DNA from: Rhizobium sp.
GTDB lineage: Bacteria > Pseudomonadota > Alphaproteobacteria > Rhizobiales > Rhizobiaceae
Reading direction: 5' to 3'
Assembly (NCBI GenBank): GCA_028290545.1
Contig: JAQGJP010000056.1
Location: forward strand, 1 to 64,000
Length of the DNA stretch: 64,000 nt
Part shown: positions 16,014-24,968 of the stretch, in pieces
How the letters are laid out: every line of letters begins with the position of its first letter
Numbering within the stretch: the stretch's first letter is position 1
Made by a program: the position numbers and the translations under genes
The notes under the pieces: model-generated
Database searches by the model: none
Told to the model about the DNA's origin: nothing
Seen by the model: only the letters and a program-made list of their open reading frames with translations

Positions 16014-18840
16014 TGAGGCGGTCTCCTTTCGGGTCGAAGGCGCAAGGCTCGACGATACGTGCCTTGCGGATGGTACCGAAATGCCTGACATCGATGACTT
16101 CGCCATGGCGGCTGAGGCCGCGATCGATAAGGCCAAGCGCGATCGGACGATCGAGCGTCGGGCTCATATAGCTCGATGTCACATAGCCGATGCTCTTGTT
16201 CTTCGTGCCTTCCCATTCGACGCCATGCGCGCCGGTCACCAGCGGCTCATTGCCGTCGACCACGTCCAGGCCGACATATTGCCGCCGGTCCTCGCGCCGG
16301 GCGTCGTCCATCATCAGCGAGCGCTTGCCGATGAACTCGACCTTCTTGTTCTTGAGCGGGCCATTGAGGCCGAGATCGGAAGGCCGCGTCAGACCGTCCG
16401 TGTCCTTACCAACGATAACATAGCCTTTTTCGGCGCGCAGCACGAGCAATGCTTCAGAACCCATGAGAATGGCGTCGAAAGTCCGGCCGCGATCCTTCAG
16501 ATGCTGCCAGAGCACATCGGCTCGGTCGGCGCGGATCGAAAGCTCGTAGGAGCGGTCGCCGGTGAAGCTGACGCGCGCCACACGCACTGTCTCGCCGCGG
16601 AACTGGCCGTGGGTGATCGCCATATGCGGCAGGGCTTCGTCGTCCAGCGTCGCCTCCAGTTCGGTGGCTTGCAGCAGCGCCCGCGAGTTCGGGCCGGTCA
16701 CCGTCAGTGTCGCATAGTTGGCGGTGGCGTTGTGGACGAACACCTGGTTGCGGTCGAACCTGTCCTGCCGCCAGTCCTCCAGCATCGAATGGACGCCAGC
16801 GACATGCGAGGACGAGCAGGAAACCACGAAATGATCGTCGGCGAGCCGCACCAGCACGCCGTCGTCATAGACGATGCCGGTTTCCGTCAAGATGAAGCAG
16901 TAGCGGCATCTGCCCGGCTTCAGGGTCGAGACGGTGTTGTAAAACATGAAGTCGAGGAATTCGGCCGCCAGTGGGCCGATCACCTCGATCTTGCCGAGCG
17001 TCGAGCCGTCGAACAGCGCCACCGAACTACGCGCGGCGCGCACCTCGCGGGCGATCTCGACATCCGGCTCGCCCTTGCCGAAGAAGGCGGGCCTGAGCCA
17101 GCCGCCATATTCCTGCAGCAGAGCGCCATCGGCGCGGTGGCGGCTTTCCAGCGGCAGGCGACGCACGGGGTTGAACAGGATACCGGAACGCTTGCCGGCA
17201 AAGCTCGCCAGCGGCACCGGCGTGAACGGCGGGCGATAGGTCGTGGTGCCGACTTCGGGGATCGTCCGCCCTGTCAGCGTCGCCATCAATGCGAGGCCAT
17301 TGAGGTTGGACGTCTTGCCCTGGTCGGTGGCCATGCCCAGTGTGGTGTAGCGCTTCAGATGCTCGATCGAGGTGAAGTTTTCGCGCGCGGCGAGTTCTAC
17401 GTCCTTGGCGGTCACGTCGTTCTGATAGTCGATCCAGACACGGCCCTTCTGGCCCGGTGTCGGCCACGCAGCGCTAATCGTGTAGTTTTCGCTGGCGCCG
17501 GTGGCGTCGGCAATAATGTCTCTCAGTAGCAACTGGCCATTCGCGGCTCCCGCGACCGACAAGCCGTCTGCCGGCGTGCCGGGAATAAACGCCTGCAGGC
17601 TTTCATCCCAATTCAGCTTGCCGCGCGCCTGGCCGTAAAGATGGATGGTCGGCGTCCAGCCGCCGGAGACGAGAAGGCAGTCGCAGGCAATGCGCGTGCC
17701 GTTATCGAGCACCACCCCCGTCACCTCTGACTTGCCGAGCGCTTCCACAACGCGCCGGCCGGCAAGCAGCGTGACGCCGGGTATTGCCTCACGGCCATCA
17801 TCTGGGCGCTGATCGACAATCGTCACTTTCGCACTGGCGGCAGCGAGTCCTGCGGCGACTTCGATCGCCGATGAATTGTTCGACGCGATGACGATGTTTT
17901 TGCCCACCACCACCGCGTGATGCCGGAGATAGGCGAGCGCCGCATCGGCCGACATGATGCCGGGCAGGTCGTTGTTGGCAAACGGCAAGGGACGTTCAAT
18001 CGTACCGGTCGCCAGTACCACCCGTTTGGCTCGTACGCGCCAGAGCGTATCGGGCCGTCCGTCGCGATGGCGCTGGTTGAGACCCGCGACCGTGTGATCG
18101 TAGATGCCGAAGGCAGTGGTCCCCGGCAGGAGCGTGACCCCCAGCGACCGCAACCGCTCGACGGTCTGCGCGACCCACATTGCTGCCGGCATTCCCGTAA
18201 TCACGGCATCCTGATCGCGATGCCCGAGAGCGCCGCCGGCCTGCCATTTCTCGTCGACGATGATGACTCTCTCGCCGTTCAAGGCGGCCGCCAGTGCGGT
18301 GCTCAATCCCGCCGGGCCCATGCCGACGACCAGCAGGTCCGGATGGGCATTGTTCTGCGTCGCAAGGCCGGATTTCGTCCAGTCCTTGTCCATGGCACCC
18401 AGGCCGGCCATTTCGCGGATCTTCGGCTCGAACAGATGCCAGTCCGGAAAGATGAAGGTCTTGTAGTAGAAGGCGGCGGGGATGAAGCGCGAAAACTTGT
18501 CGAGATACGAGAAACGGTCATTGGCTGCACTCGGATCGTTGTTGACGCTGCGCACCTTCAGCCCATCGACGGCATCGACCACGGTGGCACGATTGTTGGG
18601 CGAACCGGGGCCTGCGCCGGATATGTCGATCAGCGCGTTCGGCTCTTCCGAACCGAAACCCCAGAGCCCGCGCGGCCGGTGATATTTGAAGCTGCGCCCG
18701 ACGATTCGCACGTTGCTGGCAATCAGCGCCGAGGCGACAGTGTCGCCATGAAAACCCTGAACGGTCTGGCCATCGAAGGTGAAAGTCACGCGCCTCGATC
18801 GATCGATCGTTCCACCTTCCGTAAGTCTGAACGCACTCAT
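16006..18840 (-). CDS. soxA: Sarcosine oxidase, alpha subunit
   Basis: 944 residues, close to the usual size near 1000. It begins with a ferredoxin-like domain (TFTFDGQTVQGFHGDTVASA), then an NAD-binding domain (VVGMGPAGLSTALAAALNGE) and a C-terminal GcvT/aminomethyltransferase domain (about 570-944) with the end LSRHGEVIDVRHFG. The heterotetramer oxidises sarcosine to glycine and passes the methyl carbon to tetrahydrofolate. I start at ATG 18840 because the upstream extension lies inside soxD in another frame. It overlaps soxD by 4 bp and soxG by 8 bp. Confidence 0.93.
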   Translation of the reverse strand: MSAFRLTEGGTIDRSRRVTFTFDGQTVQGFHGDTVASALIASNVRIVGRSFKYHRPRGLWGFGSEEPNALIDISGAGPGSPNNRATVVDAVDGLKVRSVNNDPSAANDRFSYLDKFSRFIPAAFYYKTFIFPDWHLFEPKIREMAGLGAMDKDWTKSGLATQNNAHPDLLVVGMGPAGLSTALAAALNGERVIIVDEKWQAGGALGHRDQDAVITGMPAAMWVAQTVERLRSLGVTLLPGTTAFGIYDHTVAGLNQRHRDGRPDTLWRVRAKRVVLATGTIERPLPFANNDLPGIMSADAALAYLRHHAVVVGKNIVIASNNSSAIEVAAGLAAASAKVTIVDQRPDDGREAIPGVTLLAGRRVVEALGKSEVTGVVLDNGTRIACDCLLVSGGWTPTIHLYGQARGKLNWDESLQAFIPGTPADGLSVAGAANGQLLLRDIIADATGASENYTISAAWPTPGQKGRVWIDYQNDVTAKDVELAARENFTSIEHLKRYTTLGMATDQGKTSNLNGLALMATLTGRTIPEVGTTTYRPPFTPVPLASFAGKRSGILFNPVRRLPLESRHRADGALLQEYGGWLRPAFFGKGEPDVEIAREVRAARSSVALFDGSTLGKIEVIGPLAAEFLDFMFYNTVSTLKPGRCRYCFILTETGIVYDDGVLVRLADDHFVVSCSSSHVAGVHSMLEDWRQDRFDRNQVFVHNATANYATLTVTGPNSRALLQATELEATLDDEALPHMAITHGQFRGETVRVARVSFTGDRSYELSIRADRADVLWQHLKDRGRTFDAILMGSEALLVLRAEKGYVIVGKDTDGLTRPSDLGLNGPLKNKKVEFIGKRSLMMDDARREDRRQYVGLDVVDGNEPLVTGAHGVEWEGTKNKSIGYVTSSYMSPTLDRPIALGLIDRGLSRHGEVIDVRHFGTIRKARIVEPCAFDPKGDRLNA

Positions 18841-19109
18841 GCGCCTTCTCCTTCGGGCAGCAAGGCCGTGGAGGAGATGATCTGATGGGTTACCGTATCG
18901 CGGGTCATGGTGAAGACTTCCATGCAGGTCAGGTGCTTCCAGATTTCCTTGGTCTCGCCCTTTGGGTTGTTGTGCGAGAACAGATAGGCTGCCCAAATAT
19001 CGGTGCTGACGCCGAGAAAGCCTTCGGGGCGAAGGTTGCCGAGATCGCCGGCGAAATGGAATTCCGTTTCCGGGCGCGGACCGCAGAAGGGACAGGGGAA
19101 AAGCTGCAT
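18837..19109 (-). CDS. soxD: Sarcosine oxidase, delta subunit
   Basis: 90 residues, the standard size. MQLFPCPFCGPR supplies the two N-terminal zinc-ligand Cys (C6, C9), and HLTCMEVFTMTRDT supplies the later His and Cys of the known Zn site. The delta subunit is structural in the heterotetramer. The start at ATG 19109 lies 11 bp after soxB. Upstream in-frame sequence overlaps soxB and is not real. Confidence 0.92.
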   Translation of the reverse strand: MQLFPCPFCGPRPETEFHFAGDLGNLRPEGFLGVSTDIWAAYLFSHNNPKGETKEIWKHLTCMEVFTMTRDTVTHQIISSTALLPEGEGA

Positions 19110-19120
19110 GATCTGTCCTC

Positions 19121-20374
19121 TTAGTGTGCGATGCCGGAGCCGGCCGCTTCGTCGATCAGCCGTCCGGTCTGGAAGCGGTCGAGGTCGAAGGGCCGGGAGA
19201 GATCGTGGTGCTTGCCGTTGGCCATCAGATGCGCAAGCATCACGCCGCCGATCGGAATGCCCTTGAAGCCGCCGGTCCCCCAGCCGCAATTGAGGAACAG
19301 GCCGGGCAGCGGGCTTTCGCCGATGATCGGTGAGGAATCCGGCGTCACGTCGACGACGCCGCCCCATTGCCGCATCAGCTTCATCTGGCCGAGCGAGGGG
19401 AACATTTCCAAAAGGCCGGAAAGCACGACTTCCAACTGCGGGAGGTTGCCCCGCTGCTGGTAGGACGGCACCCGGTCGAGGCCGCCGCCGATGACGAATT
19501 CACCCTTGTCCGACTGGCTGACATAGGTGGCGGTCGCCGGCGCCAGCACGACGGTATCGAGCGCCGGTTTGACCGGTTCGGAGACGCAGGCTTGCAGCGT
19601 ATAGGAGAGCACCGGCAATCGGAAACCTGCTTTGGCCCCCATTTGCGAGGAATGGCCGGCGACGGCGAGGCCGACGCGATCGGAACGCATGTGCCCCTTC
19701 GACGTGACGACGCCCCTGCAGCGGCCGCCTTCGATGATGAAATCGGTGACTTCGCAAGACTGGATGATATCCACCTTCAGCCGGTCGGCAGCACGCGCAT
19801 AGCCCCAGGCGACGGCATCGTGCCGGGCTACCCCGGCGCGACCCTGCCAGACGCCGCCGAGAACCTGGAAGCGGGCGCCGGGCGATAGATCGTAAAGCGG
19901 CACGATCTTGCGGATCTGCTCGAGGTCGAGCATTTCGGAATCGATGCCGTTGATCTGCATGGCGTTGACCAGGCGGGCGGCAATCTCCATCTCGCCCTTG
20001 GAATGGACCATGGTCAGAACGCCGCGCTGCGAGAACATCACGTTATAGTTCAGCTCTTTCGACATGGTCTCGTAGAGCTTCAGCGACGCCTCGTAGAGGG
20101 CGGCACTTTCCGGGTAGAAATAGTTGGAGCGGATGGTGGTGGTGTTGCGGCCGGTATTGCCGCCGCCGAGCCAGCCCTTTTCGATCACCGCAATGCTGTT
20201 GAAGCCGTGGTTCCTGGCGAGATAATAGGCAGTCGCCAGCCCATGTCCGCCGCCGCCGATGATGATCGCGTCATAGCTTGCCTTGGGCTCGGGCGAGCGC
20301 CAGGCCTGCTCCCAGCCTTTCTGGTTGGCAAAGCCTTCCTTGATGAGCGAAAGGGCTGAGTAGCGACGGGTCAT
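19121..20374 (-). CDS. soxB: Sarcosine oxidase, beta subunit
   Basis: 417 residues. The N-terminal FAD Rossmann motif is AIIIGGGGHGLATAYYLAR (about 36-54). The segment GVARHDAVAWGYARAAD contains His185, at the place where the family carries covalent FMN. C-terminal GLFLNCGWGTGGFKGIPIGG closes the FAD domain. It oxidises sarcosine to glycine with release of hydrogen peroxide. It is the first gene of soxBDAG-tetR. The 212-bp upstream gap contains a palindromic repeat and an AT-rich middle that may hold the promoter. Confidence 0.93.
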   Translation of the reverse strand: MTRRYSALSLIKEGFANQKGWEQAWRSPEPKASYDAIIIGGGGHGLATAYYLARNHGFNSIAVIEKGWLGGGNTGRNTTTIRSNYFYPESAALYEASLKLYETMSKELNYNVMFSQRGVLTMVHSKGEMEIAARLVNAMQINGIDSEMLDLEQIRKIVPLYDLSPGARFQVLGGVWQGRAGVARHDAVAWGYARAADRLKVDIIQSCEVTDFIIEGGRCRGVVTSKGHMRSDRVGLAVAGHSSQMGAKAGFRLPVLSYTLQACVSEPVKPALDTVVLAPATATYVSQSDKGEFVIGGGLDRVPSYQQRGNLPQLEVVLSGLLEMFPSLGQMKLMRQWGGVVDVTPDSSPIIGESPLPGLFLNCGWGTGGFKGIPIGGVMLAHLMANGKHHDLSRPFDLDRFQTGRLIDEAAGSGIAH

Positions 20375-20404
20375 GGATCTCTCTTGCTCAGAGTTGTTTG
20401 TGCG

Positions 20405-20553
20405 TGGATCCTCGGGTCAAGCCCGAGGATGACTCGCGGAGGCTTCGTTTCCAAACCTTAAATCCTCGCGAAAAATTCAATATCCGCGGGGTTATTCTCC
20501 CGGTTGATCGCCATATTTCCACGGGTCATCCTCGGGCTTGACCCGAGGATCCA
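20405..20553. repeat. Inverted pair of 29-bp palindromic arms
   Basis: The arm at 20405-20433 is the exact reverse complement of 20525-20553, enclosing 91 bp. Each arm has an internal ATCCTCGGG/CCCGAGGAT hairpin. The core is shared with the elements at 14631 and 61558. It lies between the dimethylglycine dehydrogenase-like gene and soxB, so it may separate the two transcripts, or the AT-rich loop may hold the soxB promoter. Confidence 0.85.
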
Positions 20554-20586
20554 TACGCAATCAAAAGCGACCACCCAACCTCTGTC

Positions 20587-23004
20587 TTACGCCCTCAGCA
20601 CTTTCCCCATCGGGTCATAGGGCGAGGGCTCGATGATCCGGCAGCCGCGCTCGTCGCCGACGATATGGGTCGTGAGTTCCGTGCCGGGTACGGCGAATTC
20701 GCGGTCGACCAGCGCCATCGCGATGCTCTTGCCGATCGTGTAGCCATAGCCGCCGGAGGTCACGTAACCCACCAGCTTGCCGTTCTTCCAGATCGGCTCG
20801 TAGCCGGAGGCATCGGCATCGGTGGCATCGACCTCGATCGTCACCTGCAACTGCTTGGCGCCTTGCGTTTCCTTCTCGGCGACGGCGGTCTGCTTGCCGA
20901 CGAAATCCGTCTTGTCGAAATCGATGAAGCGGTCGAACAGCGTCATCTGCGGCGTGTACCCTTGCGTGAACTCGCGGCTCCAGATGCCATAGCTCTTCTC
21001 AAGCCGCATCGACAGCGATGCGCCGAAGCCCACTTCCTTGAGGCCGAGATCGGCGCCGGCCTTCAGCAGCGTTTCGCGCACGGTGCGGTGCTGGCTGGCA
21101 TGGCAGTTGATCTCATAGCCCATTTCGCCGGTGACCGACATGCGGCCGACCTTGGCGCGGACGAGGCCGATATCGACGGTCTTGGCGCCAAGGAATCTGA
21201 AATTGGCGTTCGAGACATCGTCTTCGGTCGTGCGCTGCAGCACTTCGCGGGAAAGCGGTCCGCAGAGCGAGAAACCGACCCAGGAGTCCGAGAGATCGGT
21301 GACGGAAACACCTTCCATCGCGAACTGCTCGTACCAGCGCATATGCCACTCGCGCAGATAGTAGGAGCCCATGATCCAGTAGGTGCCGTCGCCCCAGTTG
21401 AAAATTGTCAGGTCGCCCTTCAATCTGCCGTCGAAGCCAAGCATCGGCGCCAGCACTGAGCGGCCCGGCTTGGGGATCTTGCAGGCGAAGACCTTGTCGA
21501 GCCATTCGAAGGCCTTGGGTCCCTTGACCTCGTAGCGGGAATAACCGGAAATATCGATCAGGCCGGCCTTTTCGCGGGTATGCAGCACTTCGCGGCCGAC
21601 GATATCGAAGGCGGTGGAGCGGCGCAGCGTGTGGTTCTCGACATAATCCTTGGGCGCGAAATAGAGCGGCACTTCGAGGCCCCAGGAATTGCCCCAGCGG
21701 GCGCCGGCCTCGGTCATCTCGTCATAGGAGGGCGAGACCTTCAGCTTCCGGCCGGCCGGCAACTGCTCGTTGGGATAGCTCATCACGAAGCGGCGGGAAT
21801 AGAACTGGCCGGTGGTTTCCTTGATGTACTGACGGTTGGCAGTGTGCTTGCCATAGCGGGCGATATCCATGCCGAAAATGTCGTCAGACGGTTCGCCGTG
21901 GATCATCCATTCGGCCAGCGCCTTGCCGACACCGCCGCCCTGCATGAAGCCGGCCATGACGCCGCAGGCGACCCAGTAGTTCGGCACGCCGCGGACCGGG
22001 CCGACCAGCGGATTGCCGTCCGGCGTGAAGGTGAAGGCACCATTGACCCAGCGCTTGATACCGGCGTTTTCCAGCAACGGATAACGTTCATAGGAGAGCG
22101 TCAATTCATGCTCGATACGATCGGGATCTTCCTGGATCAGGTCGAAACCATAGTCCCAGGGCGCGCCATCCATGTTCCAATGGCGGTGGTCCATTTCATA
22201 GATGCCCAGCAGGATACCCTTCTGCTCCTGGCGGAGATAGGAGAAGCCATCGAGGTCGACCATGGTCGGCAGTTCAGGACCGGTAAAGGCGACGATCTCC
22301 GGAATTGCTTCGGTCACCAGATACATATGCTCGAGCGGCGAGACCGGCAGTTCGAGGCCGGCCATCCGGCCGACCTGCTTGGCCCAGAGGCCGCCGGCAT
22401 TGATGACATGCTCGGCATTGATCGTGCCCTGTTCGGTGATGACGTCCCAGGAATGATCCGGCCGCTGCTTGAGCTCGATGACGCGGTTCTTCTCGACGAT
22501 CGAGGCGCCCCGCAGGCGGGCAGCCTTGGCATAGGCATGGACGACGGCGGAGGGATCGATATGGCCTTCGCGCTCGGCAAACATGCCGCCGATGATGCCA
22601 TCCGGCCGGACGAACGGGAACTTCTCCAGGATTTCTTCGGTCGAGATCATGCGCACATCGTCGATCCCTGTCGACTGGAAGACGCGCAACGATGCCTTCA
22701 GCGCATCCCACCGGTCGGGATTGCAGGCATAGGATATGCCGCCCGTCGTGTGCATGCCGATGTTCTGGCCGGATTCCTTTTCGACTTCGCTGAGCAGGTC
22801 GATCGTATAGGCATGCAGGGCCGCGACATTCGGATTGGAGTTCAGCGCATGGAAGCCCCCGGCGGCATGCCAGCTCGAACCCGACGTCAATACGTTGCGC
22901 TCGATGAGCAGCGTATCATTCCAGCCATATTTGGCGAGGTGATAGAGAACCGATGTGCCGACCACACCACCACCGATGACTACAACCTTGTAATGCGACT
23001 TCAA
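20587..23004 (-). CDS. Dimethylglycine/sarcosine dehydrogenase-like FAD protein with GcvT domain
   Basis: 805 residues, the length of the mammalian dimethylglycine/sarcosine dehydrogenase class. An N-terminal DAO-type FAD domain (KVVVIGGGVVGTSVLYHLA) includes GSSWHAAGG, whose His is the covalent FAD site in dimethylglycine dehydrogenase. A linker (about 370-425) and a C-terminal GcvT tetrahydrofolate domain (about 430-800, ending RIIEPSPYDPMGKVLRA) follow. The expected reaction is oxidative N-demethylation of dimethylglycine to sarcosine, directly feeding the sox operon downstream. The start is TTG 23004 with AGGAG 8 nt upstream; no ATG fits. An 18-bp palindrome lies 44 bp before the start. 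Confidence 0.87.
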   Translation of the reverse strand: MKSHYKVVVIGGGVVGTSVLYHLAKYGWNDTLLIERNVLTSGSSWHAAGGFHALNSNPNVAALHAYTIDLLSEVEKESGQNIGMHTTGGISYACNPDRWDALKASLRVFQSTGIDDVRMISTEEILEKFPFVRPDGIIGGMFAEREGHIDPSAVVHAYAKAARLRGASIVEKNRVIELKQRPDHSWDVITEQGTINAEHVINAGGLWAKQVGRMAGLELPVSPLEHMYLVTEAIPEIVAFTGPELPTMVDLDGFSYLRQEQKGILLGIYEMDHRHWNMDGAPWDYGFDLIQEDPDRIEHELTLSYERYPLLENAGIKRWVNGAFTFTPDGNPLVGPVRGVPNYWVACGVMAGFMQGGGVGKALAEWMIHGEPSDDIFGMDIARYGKHTANRQYIKETTGQFYSRRFVMSYPNEQLPAGRKLKVSPSYDEMTEAGARWGNSWGLEVPLYFAPKDYVENHTLRRSTAFDIVGREVLHTREKAGLIDISGYSRYEVKGPKAFEWLDKVFACKIPKPGRSVLAPMLGFDGRLKGDLTIFNWGDGTYWIMGSYYLREWHMRWYEQFAMEGVSVTDLSDSWVGFSLCGPLSREVLQRTTEDDVSNANFRFLGAKTVDIGLVRAKVGRMSVTGEMGYEINCHASQHRTVRETLLKAGADLGLKEVGFGASLSMRLEKSYGIWSREFTQGYTPQMTLFDRFIDFDKTDFVGKQTAVAEKETQGAKQLQVTIEVDATDADASGYEPIWKNGKLVGYVTSGGYGYTIGKSIAMALVDREFAVPGTELTTHIVGDERGCRIIEPSPYDPMGKVLRA

Positions 23005-23047
23005 GGGATCCGCTCCTCATATTTTTTCGTGCGAATTGTTAAGTTAT

Positions 23048-23065
23048 ATGGACATCGATGTCTAT
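23048..23065. promoter_or_regulatory. Candidate TetR-type operator, copy 1
   Basis: ATGGACATCGATGTCTAT has a perfect 12-bp core (GACATCGATGTC) and is symmetric over 18 bp with one mismatched pair. It lies 44 bp upstream of the dehydrogenase start codon. The same motif recurs at 24685 with 16 of 18 bases equal. Confidence 0.65.
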
Positions 23066-23101
23066 GGCAAATTCAAGCTATCCGCTGCGCTGTTTGCGCC
23101 A

Positions 23102-24649
23102 TCAAGACACGGCCTCGGCGCCGCCTTCGGACATGCGTCTGGCAATGAAGGGTTCGAGAATCGCGGATATCTCATCGGCCCGCGCAATCGGCTGGTAGTT
23201 GTCGAGCGTGCGTTTCCAGACGGTGTTGGCGCGTTCGGTCGCAGTCTTCGATCCGGCCTCCGTCCAGTTGCCGAAATTGCTGAGATCGGCGACCAGCGGC
23301 TGGTAAAACGCCGTGCGGTAGCGCTCCATCGTATGCGCGGTCGAGAAGAAATGCCCGCCGGGCTGCACGTCGGCGATCGCGTCATAACCGATTTCCGCAT
23401 CGCTGCCGGAGACCGGCGCGAACAGTTCGGCGATTGTCTGCAAAGCCTCGATGTCGGTGATCAGCTTCTCGAATGAAACCGACAGCCCGCCTTCCATCCA
23501 TCCGGCGGCGTGGATGCAGATCGTGGCGCCGGCCAGCACGCTGCCCCACAGCGCAAACTGTGTTTCGTGTGCCGCCTGTGCGTCGCTGATATTGGAAGCA
23601 GAACCGCCGCCCGAGCGCCAGGGCAGGCCGAGGAACCGCGCAAGCTGGCCGGCACCCAAAGTCGCCCGGACATGCTCCGGCGTGCCGAAAGCCGGCGCGC
23701 CGGATTTCATATCGACGTTGGAGGAGAAACTGCCATAGACGACCGGTGCGCCGGGCCGGCTGATCTGGGCGAGCACGATGCCCGCCAGCGCTTCCGCATG
23801 CTGCAAGGTCAGCGCCCCGGCAATGCTGATCGGGGCCATCGCTCCGGCGAGGCAAAAGGGCGTAATCACCGAGATCTGCCCGGCTCTGGCGAAATCGATG
23901 ATGCCTTGCGCCATCGGAATATCGAGCTGACGCGGCGAATTGGTATTGATGACGGTATAGCAATGCGCGCCGTTCAGGAACTCATCGTCGGACAGGCCGC
24001 GGGCCAGCCGGATCATTTCGAAAGCATCCTCGGCTTGAGGCGTGCCGCGCGCATAGACGAAGGGGAATTTGTCCGACTGCGTCAGCTGAACTCTGCTGAC
24101 CGCGTAATGCCGGTTGCGGACGTCGACATCCTGCGCCTCGACATAGGGACCCTGCATATGCAGCACGTCGAAGCTCTGGACGAGCTTGGTGAGTTGCTCG
24201 AAATCGGCAAGCGAACCCGCGCGCCGGCCACGATCGAGATCGGTGACGTTGGGCGCGCCGGATCCTGCAAGGAAGGCCATGTTGCCGAGTTCGAACATCA
24301 GGTCGCGCCTGGTGTCGCCGGCATGTGCATGGATGCGGGTTGGCGCCGAGGCGAGTGCCGCCTTGACGATGTCCCGGCCGATGCGGACCATGAAGGTCTC
24401 CTCATCGACCAGCGCGCCGGCTGTCGCATAGATCTTGCGGGCGTCGGGCAGCAAAACCTTGACGCCCAGATTTTCGAGCACCCGCAGCGCGGTCTCGTGG
24501 ATATTTTCGATTTCATCGGTGGAGAACACCGGCTGGGGCAGGAAGGAATTACGGAGATTACGATAGTTCGGCTGGCGTGTCACAGGTGGTGCGGCCTCGC
24601 TGCCGCGCCGCCGCTCCCGCCTGACCTGCCGCAATACATCATCGATCAT
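23102..24649 (-). CDS. MttB-like trimethylamine/betaine:corrinoid methyltransferase family protein (paralogue 2)
   Basis: 515 residues, full length for the family and clearly paralogous to the gene at 1144-2682: compare GSGAPNVTDLDRGRRAGSL, NTNSPRQLDIPMAQG, YGSFSSNVDMKSGAPAFGTPEH and HAAGWMEGGLSVSFEKL. No in-frame amber codon is present, so it is a non-pyrrolysine member. ATG 24649 has GGGAG 7-8 nt upstream; the longer reading to 24682 lacks a ribosome site. A corrinoid partner is not encoded nearby. It sits beside the dimethylglycine dehydrogenase-like gene and shares an operator motif with it, so both probably belong to one betaine-degradation regulon. Confidence 0.86.
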   Translation of the reverse strand: MIDDVLRQVRRERRRGSEAAPPVTRQPNYRNLRNSFLPQPVFSTDEIENIHETALRVLENLGVKVLLPDARKIYATAGALVDEETFMVRIGRDIVKAALASAPTRIHAHAGDTRRDLMFELGNMAFLAGSGAPNVTDLDRGRRAGSLADFEQLTKLVQSFDVLHMQGPYVEAQDVDVRNRHYAVSRVQLTQSDKFPFVYARGTPQAEDAFEMIRLARGLSDDEFLNGAHCYTVINTNSPRQLDIPMAQGIIDFARAGQISVITPFCLAGAMAPISIAGALTLQHAEALAGIVLAQISRPGAPVVYGSFSSNVDMKSGAPAFGTPEHVRATLGAGQLARFLGLPWRSGGGSASNISDAQAAHETQFALWGSVLAGATICIHAAGWMEGGLSVSFEKLITDIEALQTIAELFAPVSGSDAEIGYDAIADVQPGGHFFSTAHTMERYRTAFYQPLVADLSNFGNWTEAGSKTATERANTVWKRTLDNYQPIARADEISAILEPFIARRMSEGGAEAVS

Positions 24650-24968
24650 TTGTTGCTCCCGTTTTCTAGGAAGACTAATCATTTATGGACATCTATGTCT
24701 ACAGAAAATTTAGGCCGAATATCGGAGTCGATATTATTATCAAGTACAACTGAAATCGTTTGAGGGACAGAAAGCTTAAGTTGAGTTGTGATTACCATAA
24801 ATTGAAACAGATAAAGTGTCGCGTGATAAAATTCAACTGCGGTGGAGTGAAAATGCAGATATACGGTAAGATATTGGAAACGGATTAATGGAAATAGTCT
24901 TTTCAGCTTTGTGAAATTCTCATATCACTCTTGAGAAGCTTCATTTCTCGGGCGGGGAAAGGTGCAAT
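24650..24968. other. AT-rich divergent intergenic region
   Basis: This 319-bp gap between the second mttB gene and the FAD oxidase gene is notably AT-rich for this window. It contains the 18-bp palindrome at 24685-24702 near the mttB side. Toward the oxidase side, around 24901-24955, there is weak dyad symmetry (TTCTCA/TGAGAA) and a palindromic GAAGCTTC. I see no gene in it; it probably holds both divergent promoters. Confidence 0.55.
24685..24702. promoter_or_regulatory. Candidate TetR-type operator, copy 2
   Basis: ATGGACATCTATGTCTAC matches the motif at 23048 in 16 of 18 positions. It lies 36 bp upstream of the second mttB start and in the divergent region shared with the FAD oxidase gene at 24969, so it could act on either side. 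Confidence 0.65.

Noticed and set aside
15874-17529. Plus-strand open frame of 551 codons opposite soxA and soxG
   Set aside because: soxA and soxG are unmistakable on the other strand; the antisense product shows no known domain and no ribosome site.
21580-23148. Plus-strand open frame of 522 codons opposite the dimethylglycine dehydrogenase-like gene
   Set aside because: Same reasoning: a full-length conserved enzyme is read on the minus strand and this frame has only shadow composition.
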